64,000 nt of DNA from NCBI GenBank assembly GCA_016715885.1, contig JADJXL010000001.1, positions 687,501-751,500 of the forward strand, written 5' to 3'. The stretch comes from Polyangiaceae bacterium (lineage in GTDB: Bacteria; Myxococcota_A; Polyangia; Polyangiales; Polyangiaceae). Positions 1 through 8,960 of this stretch are shown here, piece by piece. Positions within the stretch are counted from its first letter, which is position 1. Each line of letters begins with the position of its first letter. The notes below the pieces were generated by a model. The model saw nothing but the letters and a program-made list of their open reading frames with translations. It was not told the origin of the DNA and searched no databases. Position numbers and translations under genes: made by a program.

Positions 1-1349
1 ACGTTCGCCACAACAAGGCAACCTTCCAGCGCATCTTCGTCGGCTATTACGACACGCAAGCAGCCTCGCCGTCCGGCTCTCTCGCGGCCATCCCCAATGC
101 CGTGTTCACCACGGACTTCGTGCAGGACACGCTGGCAGCCCTCGTCCCCGAAGGCACGCTCACCATCATGCGTCCCGACGCCGAGGTGGATCGCGTCATT
201 GCTCTCGTGGCCCATGCGCTTCGTGCGCAGGGCTCGCGCGCGCCTGGGGCGCATATGTTCGGCTGCTCGCGGGAAAAATTGTCGACGGTCCTCGTCAAGC
301 GCACTCCATTGCAATCGGACGAACTTTCGACATTGCGAACCCATTGCCGGCGGCACAGGTTTGCCGAAATCCTTTCGCCCGATGCTGTCAAGGACGAAGC
401 GCGCCGAGCGCTCATGTCGGGCCTGAATCCGGCCGGATTGCCGATTGGACAAACCTCCGATTTACGTCCCCCGACCGAAGACCGTCCATTCTGGTTTCAC
501 GCGGTGCCACAGGGCCGCGTCGTCGCCACGTTGCGCGATGTTCGGGGCATGGTCGAACGTCACCGCACGCTCCTCGTGCTTGCGGCTGGTGCGGCGATGG
601 CTGCCATCGTGGGCCTCTTGGCCCTCTTCGTATCGCTCGCGTTGCCGTCGCGGTTTTGGGGTTATCAGTCGCGCATTCCCGTGACGCGAAGCTCGATGAC
701 GCTCGGCTTGATTGCAGCATCGATCGTTCTCTTTGGTCACGCATTCGTGGGCCGCATGACTCCGATTGTCGGTCGCCCGGATGCCGCAGTTCTTTTGTTT
801 CCGCTCGCGTTTCTCTTGGCGATCGGCCTGGGTGCCGGTTTTGCTCGAAGATTCGACGAGGACGATCTTCGTGCGGGGCTTCAAAGGTGGTTGCTCGCGA
901 CCACTTTCTTCTTCGCGCCGCTCATGATGGGGCTCGATGCCATTCTTTCCGTCGTCGTGGATCTGCCGCTCTTGGCGCGCATCGGCATTCCGACCCTGAT
1001 CATCGCCCTCGTCGGAGCTGGTCTGGGCGCAGGTCTCGGGCTTGCCGTTCGTACCGCATCGACCTGGGGCGTGCGCGCGAGTGCAAATGCCATCGCGCAG
1101 GCGGGCGTCATGGCAGCCATCGCGATGCTGCTCGGAACGCTCTTGTCGATGACCTGGGGTTACGCGGCGACGCTCTTGGCCGGTGCGGCGGCGATGGTGG
1201 CGGCAATCATGTTTGCGGCATCGGCTCGCGTCGACGTTCCGCACGCTCCCGCTGTGTTCGAACCGTTATCGGCGGGCGATACGGCGTCCGATGACGAGCC
1301 GGTTACGTCCGACGACCATGAATCTTCGTCTCGGGCGGCATCCGTTTGA
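1..1349 (+). CDS. Spermidine synthase-like multi-pass membrane protein, C-terminal part
   Basis: The reading frame is open from base 3, so the start lies outside the window. The first visible part resembles the end of a Rossmann-type aminopropyltransferase domain (TTDFVQDTLAALVPEGTLTI, where spermidine synthases have the carbonyl-proximal strand and helix). It is followed by TEDRPFWFH, which matches the TDDRPF motif typical of membrane-fused spermidine synthase homologues. After that come about six or seven hydrophobic segments and an acidic, Ser-rich cytosolic tail. The order soluble domain then membrane domain fits the large SpeE-like integral membrane proteins whose substrate is generally unknown. 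Polyamine synthesis is therefore not proven. The catalytic region is mostly outside the window. A strong terminator lies about 140 bases downstream. Confidence 0.55.
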   Translation, partial: VRHNKATFQRIFVGYYDTQAASPSGSLAAIPNAVFTTDFVQDTLAALVPEGTLTIMRPDAEVDRVIALVAHALRAQGSRAPGAHMFGCSREKLSTVLVKRTPLQSDELSTLRTHCRRHRFAEILSPDAVKDEARRALMSGLNPAGLPIGQTSDLRPPTEDRPFWFHAVPQGRVVATLRDVRGMVERHRTLLVLAAGAAMAAIVGLLALFVSLALPSRFWGYQSRIPVTRSSMTLGLIAASIVLFGHAFVGRMTPIVGRPDAAVLLFPLAFLLAIGLGAGFARRFDEDDLRAGLQRWLLATTFFFAPLMMGLDAILSVVVDLPLLARIGIPTLIIALVGAGLGAGLGLAVRTASTWGVRASANAIAQAGVMAAIAMLLGTLLSMTWGYAATLLAGAAAMVAAIMFAASARVDVPHAPAVFEPLSAGDTASDDEPVTSDDHESSSRAASV

Positions 1350-1485
1350 TTCGTGCGATTCCGTCGGCCGCCGAATAAATGATTTTGGTGTCGCGGCCTG
1401 CTGGTAGTACGAGCGCCCTGCGGAGTCATGTGTCATATGAATTACGAGCGCTCTCGGTGGCTCGGGGGGGACGCCGATGTGCTCG

Positions 1486-1530
1486 CGAGCGGGGGTTACG
1501 GATGCCGTGACCCCCGCTCGTTTTTTTTTC
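1486..1530 (+). terminator. Rho-independent terminator
   Basis: An 11-bp perfect stem, CGAGCGGGGGT (1486-1496) paired with ACCCCCGCTCG (1510-1520), has a 13-base loop and is followed by nine T residues. It ends transcription from the upstream membrane-protein gene. Confidence 0.9.
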
Positions 1531-1612
1531 GCTTCTAACCAATAAATCACTTGCGCGAAGTTTTCTTGGCCGACCGACCTGGACGCTGCTAGCAAATGCC
1601 TCGGCACCTTTC

Positions 1613-1942
1613 ATGCAGCAATCGAATTCAATTCCTAGGGACGGTCGTACCAATCTTCGGCGCTCGCTTGTGGAATTGCTTCCCGTTGCGGATGCACTTG
1701 GTGCGGCGGATTTGCGCGAGGCTGCTGAAGCGTGCCTCGTGCTCCTCGATGCGCCGTTTCGCGTGGAGCAGAAAACCCTCGCGCCGCTATTGAAATTGAC
1801 GCATGAACGCGCCGCGGCGGTATTTCGCCAAGGAGCCCGGGATGCTCGAGGGCCTATGCGAGCGCGTTTGGAAGCGTGTCGCGTGCGTGCCGAAGCTCAG
1901 GTCGAACAGATGAATCGCCTGCTGCCCACCCTGTTTTCCTGA
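1613..1942 (+). CDS. Hypothetical small helical protein (109 aa)
   Basis: This ORF lies between the terminator at 1486-1530 and the gap before the EutBC-type gene. The product is Arg, Ala and Leu rich, looks mostly helical, and has no signal peptide, membrane segment or motif I recognise. Residues 35-105 alternate charged and hydrophobic positions like a small helical bundle. The middle region (LTHERAAAVFRQGARDARG) could be a short DNA- or protein-binding helix pair, but that is a guess. The ATG is used because no better start lies upstream in frame. It is supported by its own transcription unit and by absence of any better overlapping frame. Confidence 0.5.
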   Translation: MQQSNSIPRDGRTNLRRSLVELLPVADALGAADLREAAEACLVLLDAPFRVEQKTLAPLLKLTHERAAAVFRQGARDARGPMRARLEACRVRAEAQVEQMNRLLPTLFS

Positions 1943-2249
1943 ATTTTCATTTATCCGTCATTGACGTAAATAAGTATTGCGTGGCCCGTCCTATTGATGA
2001 CGGCGGTTCGATGTTTGTTTGGTAACGTTAATCAGTGGCGAGTTGATTCCGAGTGAGCGAGTGGGGGGCGGTGAGGGCTCGGCGACGATCGAGTTCACGT
2101 GGGCGTTGCGCGGCTCGTGCACAATCTCGTACGATCGATGTTGTGAACTTCGCGGAGGGCGCCGTTTGTCGTCGTGAGCACGTCGCAGGTGATGGGCGCT
2201 TCGTCACGGCAAACTCGTCCTTTGGTTACCTTGCTCGGGAGCAAACACG
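1943..2249. other. Gap upstream of the EutBC fusion; holds an 11-bp inverted repeat
   Basis: No convincing gene. CGTCAtTGACG at 1956-1966 is an 11-base inverted repeat flanked by AT-rich, partly symmetric sequence (TTTAT left, AAATA right), and could be a regulator site. I looked for a cobalamin-riboswitch B12 box in front of the corrinoid-enzyme-like gene and did not find one. The ribosome binding site GGGAG at 2237-2241 sits eight bases before the ATG at 2250. Confidence 0.4.
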
Positions 2250-4715
2250 ATGAAGACGCTGGCTCGGCAATCCGCTCGATCTCGAACCATGAAGAAGGAC
2301 CGTCCTGCACTCGCGCTCGTGAGTGAACCGAAGAAGGCGCCGCTTGCTTTGCGTCGACGGACGTTTGTCCTATCGCTCTTGGGCGGCGTATCCGCGGTCA
2401 TGGCCGCGTGTGATGGTCCCAAGGGGGGCGTGTTGGGAAGCTCGAGCAGCAGCAGTAGCAGCAGTAGTGGGGGCGAAATCATGTGCACTGCGGGCAAGGT
2501 ATGCATTCCTGAAATTCTGCCTGGCGAGGACGTTTTTGCGTACGTGGAGCGCAGAAAGGGCACGTTCCATCACGAGTTCTACAAGGCCGTCATTGGTGCC
2601 GCGAACGAATACAAGGAAGGCGACGACGCGCTCGGGATTTCCGCGGACAACCAAACGACGCGAGACAATGCGCGAACGCTCCTCGCCAATACGAAGATCG
2701 GCGCGCTCGCGGACAAACCCATGGTGAGCGACGAAGTCTACAAGCTCGTCATGGGTGCCACTGACGCCGCGGTTCTCGATGCGAATCGCGAGATGACGAT
2801 GGCGGCGCTCAAGGACTTTTTGCTCACGAAGCCCGAAGCGGACATCAAGGCGCTGATGGTGGGTTTGCCGAGCGACATCATTGGCATGATCGTCAAGCTC
2901 ATGACGAACGACGAGCTCATCAAGATTGGACAAACGGTATTCAATCCGTTGCCTGGGACGAACATTGGCGCCAAGGGTTACATGGGCGCGCGTATCCAGC
3001 CCAATTCTCCCACGGACCATCCCGAAGACATCCTTTGGCAGGTTTTCAATGGCTGGGCGTTTGCCGTGGGCGATGTGGTGCTCGGGAACAACCCTGTTTC
3101 GAGCCTCGTGTCGAGCGTGCATCAGATTGAATTGACGCTGAAGGACGTGCTCGAAACGTTTGGTGTTCAGGACATTCTACCGCATTGCTGTTTGGCGCAT
3201 ATCGACGTGCAGGCCGAGGTTGAAAAGCAATTCCCCGGCTCGACCGCGCTGTGGTTCCAGAGCTTGGGCAGCACCGATCCTTCCAATGCGACGTTCGATG
3301 TGACGGCGGAAAAGATGCTGGCGCACGCTGCGACGCGCACGGGCAAGTACGGTTTGTACTTCGAGACGGGGCAGGGAGCGGACGCGACGAACGGGCATGG
3401 TGACGGGTTCGACATGGTCGTCCACGAAGCGCGCAAGTACGGGTTTGCCCGAGCGCTACACAAGGCTGTCGGCGAAGCTCAGGCCAAGGCGGGCAATCCC
3501 GTCGCGCCGTGGGTGCATTTGAACGACGTGGCAGGCTTCATCGGCCCCGAGATTTTCCGCGACAAGGAACAGCTCGTCCGCTGCTGCTTGGAGGACATCG
3601 CCATGGGCAAACTGCACGGTTTGCCCATTGGTCTCGACATCTGCTCGACGCTGCACATGAGCGTTTCGCTCGACGATTTGGATTGGTGCATCGAGCAAAT
3701 CATGCCGGCGAATCCGGCGTATCTCATGGCTTTGCCCACGAAGAACGATCCGATGCTTTCGTACCTCACGACGGCGTTCCAGGATCACGTCCGCATTCGG
3801 GAAAACTTCGGCTACAAAGTCGAAGACAAGATGTGGCAGTTTTTCCAGACGCTCGGTGTGATCGATGCAATGGGAAAGCCCACGCAATACTTCGGCAACG
3901 TCAAGTATGTGTACGCCAAGTATTTGAAGGCAAAAGGCGACATGCGCACCGTCGACGAGATCATGGCGGATGCGGCGACGCAGCAGATCCTCGATGACAT
4001 CAAAAAGCGAGGCGTCTTCATTGCCGAGGGGCACGGCGCGAATCCATGGGACCTCAATCCCACGATGGATGCGTACATCCGTTTCCTCTATGAAGATGGC
4101 AAGAAGAGTATTTTTGCCGAATTGCCTTCGGAGTTCGTCAATACGGTGGCCAATGCCGTGACGGTATGGACCGGGTCGAAGGATCGCGAGGACTACATCC
4201 TGCATCCGCCGACGGGTGAAAAGATCAAGGACGACGCCGTCATGGCGCTCGAAACGCTGCGTGACAAGCAGGCTGGCGCATACAATGTGCAGATCATGAT
4301 TTCGGATGGTTTGAACGCGTATGCGATCACCGATCAGGATCATCTTGCGCCGTACTTGTCGGACGTTCGCACGAAGCTCGAAGCGGCTGGTTACAAGGTT
4401 GCTCCGGAGCATATCGTGTGCACGTCGGGGCGCGTGCGTGCGGGATATCATGCCGGCGAGATTCTTTTTGGGCAGATCGCGGACAAACAGAGCAAGCGCG
4501 CGATTTTGCACATCATTGGCGAAAGGCCGGGGTCCGAGCACCATTCGTATTCGGTGTACATTTCGGCGCCGAAGGTTTCGGTTTGGTCGGTGCCGGGCAC
4601 GGTCGACCACGACATCACGAAGGTCGTGGCGGGTATTGCCGATACGGCGCTCTTGCCGACGACGGCGGCGGATCAAACGCTCCAAATTCTCGGCGAGCTG
4701 TTTGCTCTTCCGTGA
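2250..4715 (+). CDS. Exported EutB-EutC fusion (ethanolamine ammonia-lyase) with Tat lipoprotein signal
   Basis: Ethanolamine ammonia-lyase is an adenosylcobalamin enzyme that converts ethanolamine to acetaldehyde and ammonia, normally as separate EutB and EutC chains in the cytosol. Residues about 80-545 match EutB. They include MGARIQPN (Arg248, Gln250), AVGDVVLGNNPV (Asn281), YFETGQG (Glu372) and GFIGPE (Glu434), at the positions of E. coli Arg160, Gln162, Asn193, Glu257 and Glu287. Residues about 640-821 match the EutC core (ISDGLNAYAITD, TSGRVRAGY, IIGERPG, VDHDIT, GIADTA). The N-terminus has the twin-arginine motif RRTFVL (36-41), a hydrophobic stretch, a lipobox ending at Cys54, and a run of ten Ser. 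The start is supported by GGGAG eight bases upstream. The N-terminal third of EutC appears replaced by an unfamiliar linker (about 547-640). No eutA, microcompartment or other eut genes are in the window. The enzyme identity is solid; activity outside the cytosol is inferred. Confidence 0.9.
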   Translation: MKTLARQSARSRTMKKDRPALALVSEPKKAPLALRRRTFVLSLLGGVSAVMAACDGPKGGVLGSSSSSSSSSSGGEIMCTAGKVCIPEILPGEDVFAYVERRKGTFHHEFYKAVIGAANEYKEGDDALGISADNQTTRDNARTLLANTKIGALADKPMVSDEVYKLVMGATDAAVLDANREMTMAALKDFLLTKPEADIKALMVGLPSDIIGMIVKLMTNDELIKIGQTVFNPLPGTNIGAKGYMGARIQPNSPTDHPEDILWQVFNGWAFAVGDVVLGNNPVSSLVSSVHQIELTLKDVLETFGVQDILPHCCLAHIDVQAEVEKQFPGSTALWFQSLGSTDPSNATFDVTAEKMLAHAATRTGKYGLYFETGQGADATNGHGDGFDMVVHEARKYGFARALHKAVGEAQAKAGNPVAPWVHLNDVAGFIGPEIFRDKEQLVRCCLEDIAMGKLHGLPIGLDICSTLHMSVSLDDLDWCIEQIMPANPAYLMALPTKNDPMLSYLTTAFQDHVRIRENFGYKVEDKMWQFFQTLGVIDAMGKPTQYFGNVKYVYAKYLKAKGDMRTVDEIMADAATQQILDDIKKRGVFIAEGHGANPWDLNPTMDAYIRFLYEDGKKSIFAELPSEFVNTVANAVTVWTGSKDREDYILHPPTGEKIKDDAVMALETLRDKQAGAYNVQIMISDGLNAYAITDQDHLAPYLSDVRTKLEAAGYKVAPEHIVCTSGRVRAGYHAGEILFGQIADKQSKRAILHIIGERPGSEHHSYSVYISAPKVSVWSVPGTVDHDITKVVAGIADTALLPTTAADQTLQILGELFALP

Positions 4716-4731
4716 TGGATTGGGTTTCGCT

Positions 4732-4762
4732 CCTCACCCCCAGCCCGGGCTAGGGGGTGAGG
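4732..4762. terminator. GC-rich palindrome between convergent genes
   Basis: CCTCACCCCC and GGGGGTGAGG form a 10-bp stem around a loop that is itself nearly symmetric (AGCCCGGGCTA). It lies between the convergent ends of the EutBC fusion and the IgGFc-type lipoprotein gene. There is no T tract on either side, so a bidirectional terminator is likely but not certain. Confidence 0.5.
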
Positions 4763-4766
4763 CGCT

Positions 4767-6785
4767 TCACTGCGGCAGCGCAATGGCACGCAGCTCCGTT
4801 CCTCCCGCGTACGAATAGCTCACGTACGAATCGAATCCGCCCACCGTCACGAGAATCGGCGCCGTAGCGACGAGGCTATGGACGCCGTCGTTTTGCAGGC
4901 CGGGGTAGACGACGGGTGGATTGGCCAAGGCATCGATGAAGGGGAAGCTGAGCTGGCAGCGATAGACGAAATGCGTTGGCGGCTCTCCGCTGCGTTCTTC
5001 GGGCGTGAGGCCGTCGGCGGGGGCTGATTCGCAGATGTGGGGCCCGATGAGCTCGCCGTCGAGCAGAACGCCGGCACCGGCGGGTGCGACGATGGAGATG
5101 TAATCGAATGCGTATTTGTCCGGCGTGAGAAATACGTAATCGGGGCGGGCTTGTTCGAGCGGTGGGACGATGAGCAAGCTGGGGTCGCCGCCGGGAATGC
5201 CGCGTTTCACGCCGACGGCATCCTGGCTGGCCATGACTTGGGCCACGATGATCGGTTCGGTGCTATCCACCATGAAATCGCGATAGGCCGTGACTTGGCG
5301 AAAATCGCCCAGCCATTTCAATTCGATGAGGTTGTCCGGGGCGGGCAATGTGGTCTTGATTTTGGCGCCGTGTTTCGATGCCGCGACGAATCTCACGTAA
5401 TCGGGTTCCGGGATTTCCGCCGTCAGCGCGCCGGCCGCGGTCACCATTTTCGTGCGGCTCGGATTGTGCGCAATGGCAAACGTCTTGCCGGCGGTTCGAA
5501 TGGGGTCGAGCTGGTCTTCGAGGTGATCGGCGCAGCATCGGCGCTGGGACAAACTCGGGAAATGCGGCGCGTCCGACGCTTCGCCGCCCGTGAAAACGGC
5601 AATCGGCGCGTCGGCTTCGATGAGCGATCCGGTAAAGTCTGCATTGAAGTCCGCCGTTTCGAGGTTCAGGACATCGAATGCGCTTAGTTTTGCTTCGATG
5701 ACGCCATTGACGGGCGTTTCCGGAATGGGACCACCGCCCACGACGCGAGCTTTCGTTCGCACGCGGACCGTGGTGGATGGCGCGGTCCCGACGATGGTCA
5801 AGAACGATCGAAGGTTGATCGGGTAATTCGAGCTGAAATTGGTGTCGGGATCATCGGTGATGGCAATGGTTTGAGGCCAACCGACGACGACATACGACGT
5901 GATGAGGCTCCCTTCGTTGCCGAATGACAAGGCTTCTCGTGGCTTGAGCAGGGATGCGTCATTCGAGAAAACCGCGACGTTTTCGAGCGGATTGAATTGG
6001 TATGCAACGACGGGGAAGTCGGCGCGAATGCGGAATGCGTGGCGTGTCAGGGCCGTATGCGTGCCGGTGTTGAATTGGCCTTCGGGGCTACCATCGACTT
6101 CACGCGGGCCCAATTTGAAAACGGCAAGGTTGAGCGGGGCGATGACGGCGGTTGCGATGTCATAAGGCGCGGGGGCACTCCCCGGCGCGCCATCGTCTTG
6201 CGCGATGCGAATGGAGACGGGCACGTCCGGGTGCGGATTGGAAATGACGACCGCGAATTGTTGCCCCGCCGCATTGCTCGTAGGGTCGATCATCGCATTG
6301 TCGAGGTCGACGGCCCAATATTCGCAACCGACGTTGCTTTTTTCGATGATGGCGCGCCCGCAAAGATCCGTGCAGAATCCCGCGCGACACGCAATGCCAT
6401 TGGTCGCGTCGCACGTGTCGACGTACGTCGTCACCATGCCGCTTTCGTCGCAACTCACGACGTCCTGTCCGTCGCACGACGTCGTATTGGGAATGCACTT
6501 CTTGCATTCGAAAATGGTGGGCACGCAAAGCAGCCCGGCGGCGGCGCAATCGTCAGAGACCGTCCATGCAAGGGCGCCCGAGCCTTGATCCGTGCAGACT
6601 TCGATGCCCGTTTGCGTGCAGCGCTTTTGACCCAGCTCGCACAAAGGCGGAGGAGGCGCCTTGGGATCGACCTCTTCCCACCGTGTGGATTTGTCGAAGC
6701 AGCTCGCGACCGCCACGATGAAGAATGCGGTCACGGTACGTCGCGCAAGACGACGGCGGCCTTGGTGCTTGCGTTGGGTGGTCAT
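4767..6785 (-). CDS. IgGFc-binding-type lipoprotein
   Basis: The protein (672 aa) starts with an Arg-rich region, a hydrophobic segment and a lipobox VASC (Cys29), so it should be lipid-anchored in the envelope. Residues about 48-145 are Cys-rich, with repeated C-x-n-C patterns. From about residue 150 to the end it fits the IgGFc-binding N-terminal domain family common in myxobacterial surface proteins. Diagnostic pieces are GCEYWAVDLDN, VVISNPHPDVPV, VAYQFNPLENVAVFSNDASL and ILVTVGGFDSYVSY. The domain name comes from mucus and antibody-binding animal proteins; its ligand in bacteria is not established. The start codon overlaps the stop of the upstream lipoprotein gene by four bases, so the two are co-translated. 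Confidence 0.8.
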   Translation of the reverse strand: MTTQRKHQGRRRLARRTVTAFFIVAVASCFDKSTRWEEVDPKAPPPPLCELGQKRCTQTGIEVCTDQGSGALAWTVSDDCAAAGLLCVPTIFECKKCIPNTTSCDGQDVVSCDESGMVTTYVDTCDATNGIACRAGFCTDLCGRAIIEKSNVGCEYWAVDLDNAMIDPTSNAAGQQFAVVISNPHPDVPVSIRIAQDDGAPGSAPAPYDIATAVIAPLNLAVFKLGPREVDGSPEGQFNTGTHTALTRHAFRIRADFPVVAYQFNPLENVAVFSNDASLLKPREALSFGNEGSLITSYVVVGWPQTIAITDDPDTNFSSNYPINLRSFLTIVGTAPSTTVRVRTKARVVGGGPIPETPVNGVIEAKLSAFDVLNLETADFNADFTGSLIEADAPIAVFTGGEASDAPHFPSLSQRRCCADHLEDQLDPIRTAGKTFAIAHNPSRTKMVTAAGALTAEIPEPDYVRFVAASKHGAKIKTTLPAPDNLIELKWLGDFRQVTAYRDFMVDSTEPIIVAQVMASQDAVGVKRGIPGGDPSLLIVPPLEQARPDYVFLTPDKYAFDYISIVAPAGAGVLLDGELIGPHICESAPADGLTPEERSGEPPTHFVYRCQLSFPFIDALANPPVVYPGLQNDGVHSLVATAPILVTVGGFDSYVSYSYAGGTELRAIALPQ

Positions 6786-8887
6786 AGGAACGAATTGAAG
6801 TAGTCGAGCGAGTAGGCCGTCATGCCCGCAGGGCGGATGTCACGATATTTGAGTTTTCCGTACGAAAAACCGTCGACGCGAGCTCCATGAACGCCAATGG
6901 TGACAGGGCCGGAGGGCAAACCCCCATCCGGGAAGGGAAAGACCGACAAATCCGGCACTTCGATGGAGTTGGCACCTTTCGGTACGACGATGGTCCATTC
7001 AATCAGCCCATCGCCGCTGCCGACTTCATACACCGACAAGTCGATGGCCGATCCACCACTGCCGTACTTGACGGCCAAATGGCGCCCGTCCCAACCGCTA
7101 CCTGCTGCGGGGGTTTCGAGCAGCGGAATGCCGACGAATCCTTCGAGTATGGGATTGACCGAGGTGCTCGTCGTCAGCACGCGACCCACGACGGACATGG
7201 GCGCCGAACCTTGCAAACCCGTGACCGCGCGTGCCGTGGAATAATAGGCGGATCCGGCGAGCGACCCGTCGAGTGCAGGCAAACCGACGAATGAAATGGG
7301 CTGCGAAAGCGGCAAAAGGGGTGACTTTTGACCCGCGGGGAAAATCGCGAACCCGTCATTGCCGAGCATGACGGACACCGTGGCGCGCACGCGATCGGGG
7401 CCTTTCGGACCGGGTGAAGGCGGCGTGATGTCCATCGTGAGGGCTTGGTCGAGCGTGCGGTCCATCGTGATGTACACGTCGTCCGTCACGAGCCCGGGCA
7501 GGACACTGACGCCTTTGACGGTGCCCATGGCATAGGCCGTGAATTTGCGCGCCGCCGGATTGGTCGTCTCGATCCCAGCCAAAGCGTACAGGGCACGATT
7601 TCCCGCATAACTCGTCAATTGAAATTCATAACCGATGTCTCCGGGCGAATCCGGTAAAACCGCAGATGTCGCCGCTGGTAGCTGGAAATTCATCGCCGGA
7701 TCGGACATGGCGTGGAACACGTAGGCGGCTTCCCGTTCGCCTGGGCCAGGTGCAGGTATGTTGAGCCAAGCTGCCTTCTTGAATTCACTTCCACCCTGCC
7801 AAACCAATTCTCCGCGAATGGCGCTCGGTGTGGACGGTTTGCCCCCGACCGGTGGAGGATCCCCATCCGCGATGCACAGCGGGCTGAGCACGGGATCGAG
7901 GTACACGGTGACCGTATCGACCGGGACGTCGACGAACGTGATGGGGCTGTGGCACCGGCCCGCAATCGTCACGGTGCGTGGCGAATTGAGCGACGGGTCC
8001 GAAAAGACGGCAACGCCGGTCGCATTGGCTTGCGAAACGAGTCCCGTAGCCATGTCGGTTCCCACGATGACGTAGGCACCGACGACGGGATCCCCCGTGA
8101 AGTTATTGAAAACGAGCACCTTGAGATTGCCAGCCAAAGGCGCGCCCGAAAGACCTCCTTTGAAGCCATCGGTGCTGTCTTCGTAGGTGTATCCATCGAG
8201 CACGACGATGGTTTGTCCGTCGCCGGGATCGACGGACAGAGGTTTGGCGCCAGGTGTGCCTTTGGGCACCGTACACGTGAGTGATGTTGGCGAATTGACG
8301 GTGAGCGTCGAGCAGGGTTTGCCGCCGATCTTGGCAATGCTAGCGCCCGTGAAATTCGTCCCTTGCCCATTGATTTCGATGACCGTACCGCCTGCAACGG
8401 GACCGCTCGAAGGGTTCGCCAAAATGGCATCGTACGCATATCCACCTGCAAGCGTGCGCCTCGTCGAATCATCGTCGCCTTTTTGCACCGCGAGCGTGAC
8501 GGGTCCGGCGTCTCCCGGGGGAACGGTGATTTGAAGTCGAGTCGGATCGATCGGCACCATGGTGGTGCTGTCCGCTTCGACCGCGCCAAACCATACGCGC
8601 GTTTTCGACGTAAAGCCGTTGCCGCGAATGAGAACTCGTTGACCCCCGGTGAACGGACCGTGCGCCGGGTCTGCGCCGATGACGGCATACGGATCGGTGG
8701 CGCCTACGTCGGGCGTCGCGTCGATCGGGAAGGACCCACCATCGAAATTGATCAAGTCTTCGTCGTCTTGATCGGTTTGTCGCCGGACGCCTTCCGGGGC
8801 GCTCGCGATGCACGCACCAAGAACGAATAGCAGCGGCGCGGCGGTCGGAACGGCGATTTTCAAGAAGTGAAGATAGGTCGATTGCAC
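6782..8887 (-). CDS. Lipoprotein with two IPT/TIG domains
   Basis: This 701-aa protein has a signal peptide ending in the lipobox VLGAC (Cys26). Residues about 66-153 and 154-236 are two IPT/TIG immunoglobulin-like domains, each opening with the typical pattern of P-x2-GP-x2-GG followed by I-x2-G-x-G-F or similar. Residues about 247-330 look like a carboxypeptidase-regulatory-type beta sandwich (NFTGDPVVGAYVIV). The remainder is beta-rich without a named family. There is no catalytic motif, so an adhesin or matrix role is the likeliest inference. The gene is followed, with a four-base overlap, by the IgGFc-binding-type lipoprotein gene. The two probably form one secreted surface pair. Confidence 0.75.
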   Translation of the reverse strand: MQSTYLHFLKIAVPTAAPLLFVLGACIASAPEGVRRQTDQDDEDLINFDGGSFPIDATPDVGATDPYAVIGADPAHGPFTGGQRVLIRGNGFTSKTRVWFGAVEADSTTMVPIDPTRLQITVPPGDAGPVTLAVQKGDDDSTRRTLAGGYAYDAILANPSSGPVAGGTVIEINGQGTNFTGASIAKIGGKPCSTLTVNSPTSLTCTVPKGTPGAKPLSVDPGDGQTIVVLDGYTYEDSTDGFKGGLSGAPLAGNLKVLVFNNFTGDPVVGAYVIVGTDMATGLVSQANATGVAVFSDPSLNSPRTVTIAGRCHSPITFVDVPVDTVTVYLDPVLSPLCIADGDPPPVGGKPSTPSAIRGELVWQGGSEFKKAAWLNIPAPGPGEREAAYVFHAMSDPAMNFQLPAATSAVLPDSPGDIGYEFQLTSYAGNRALYALAGIETTNPAARKFTAYAMGTVKGVSVLPGLVTDDVYITMDRTLDQALTMDITPPSPGPKGPDRVRATVSVMLGNDGFAIFPAGQKSPLLPLSQPISFVGLPALDGSLAGSAYYSTARAVTGLQGSAPMSVVGRVLTTSTSVNPILEGFVGIPLLETPAAGSGWDGRHLAVKYGSGGSAIDLSVYEVGSGDGLIEWTIVVPKGANSIEVPDLSVFPFPDGGLPSGPVTIGVHGARVDGFSYGKLKYRDIRPAGMTAYSLDYFNSFL

Positions 8888-8960
8888 GTGTCGAGTGTAC
8901 GCGCGCAGCGGCCATCATGCGACCCCCAAGCAAGGAGCACGCAGGGCGATTTGGAGCGCT

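Noticed and set aside
1943..2249. Cobalamin riboswitch in front of the EutBC gene
   Set aside because: I could not find the conserved B12 box or its usual stem pattern, though a covariance search would be decisive.
3456..4685. 409-codon minus-strand frame inside the EutBC gene
   Set aside because: Opposite to a gene with strong family matches; composition is Arg/His/Asp as expected for an antisense frame.
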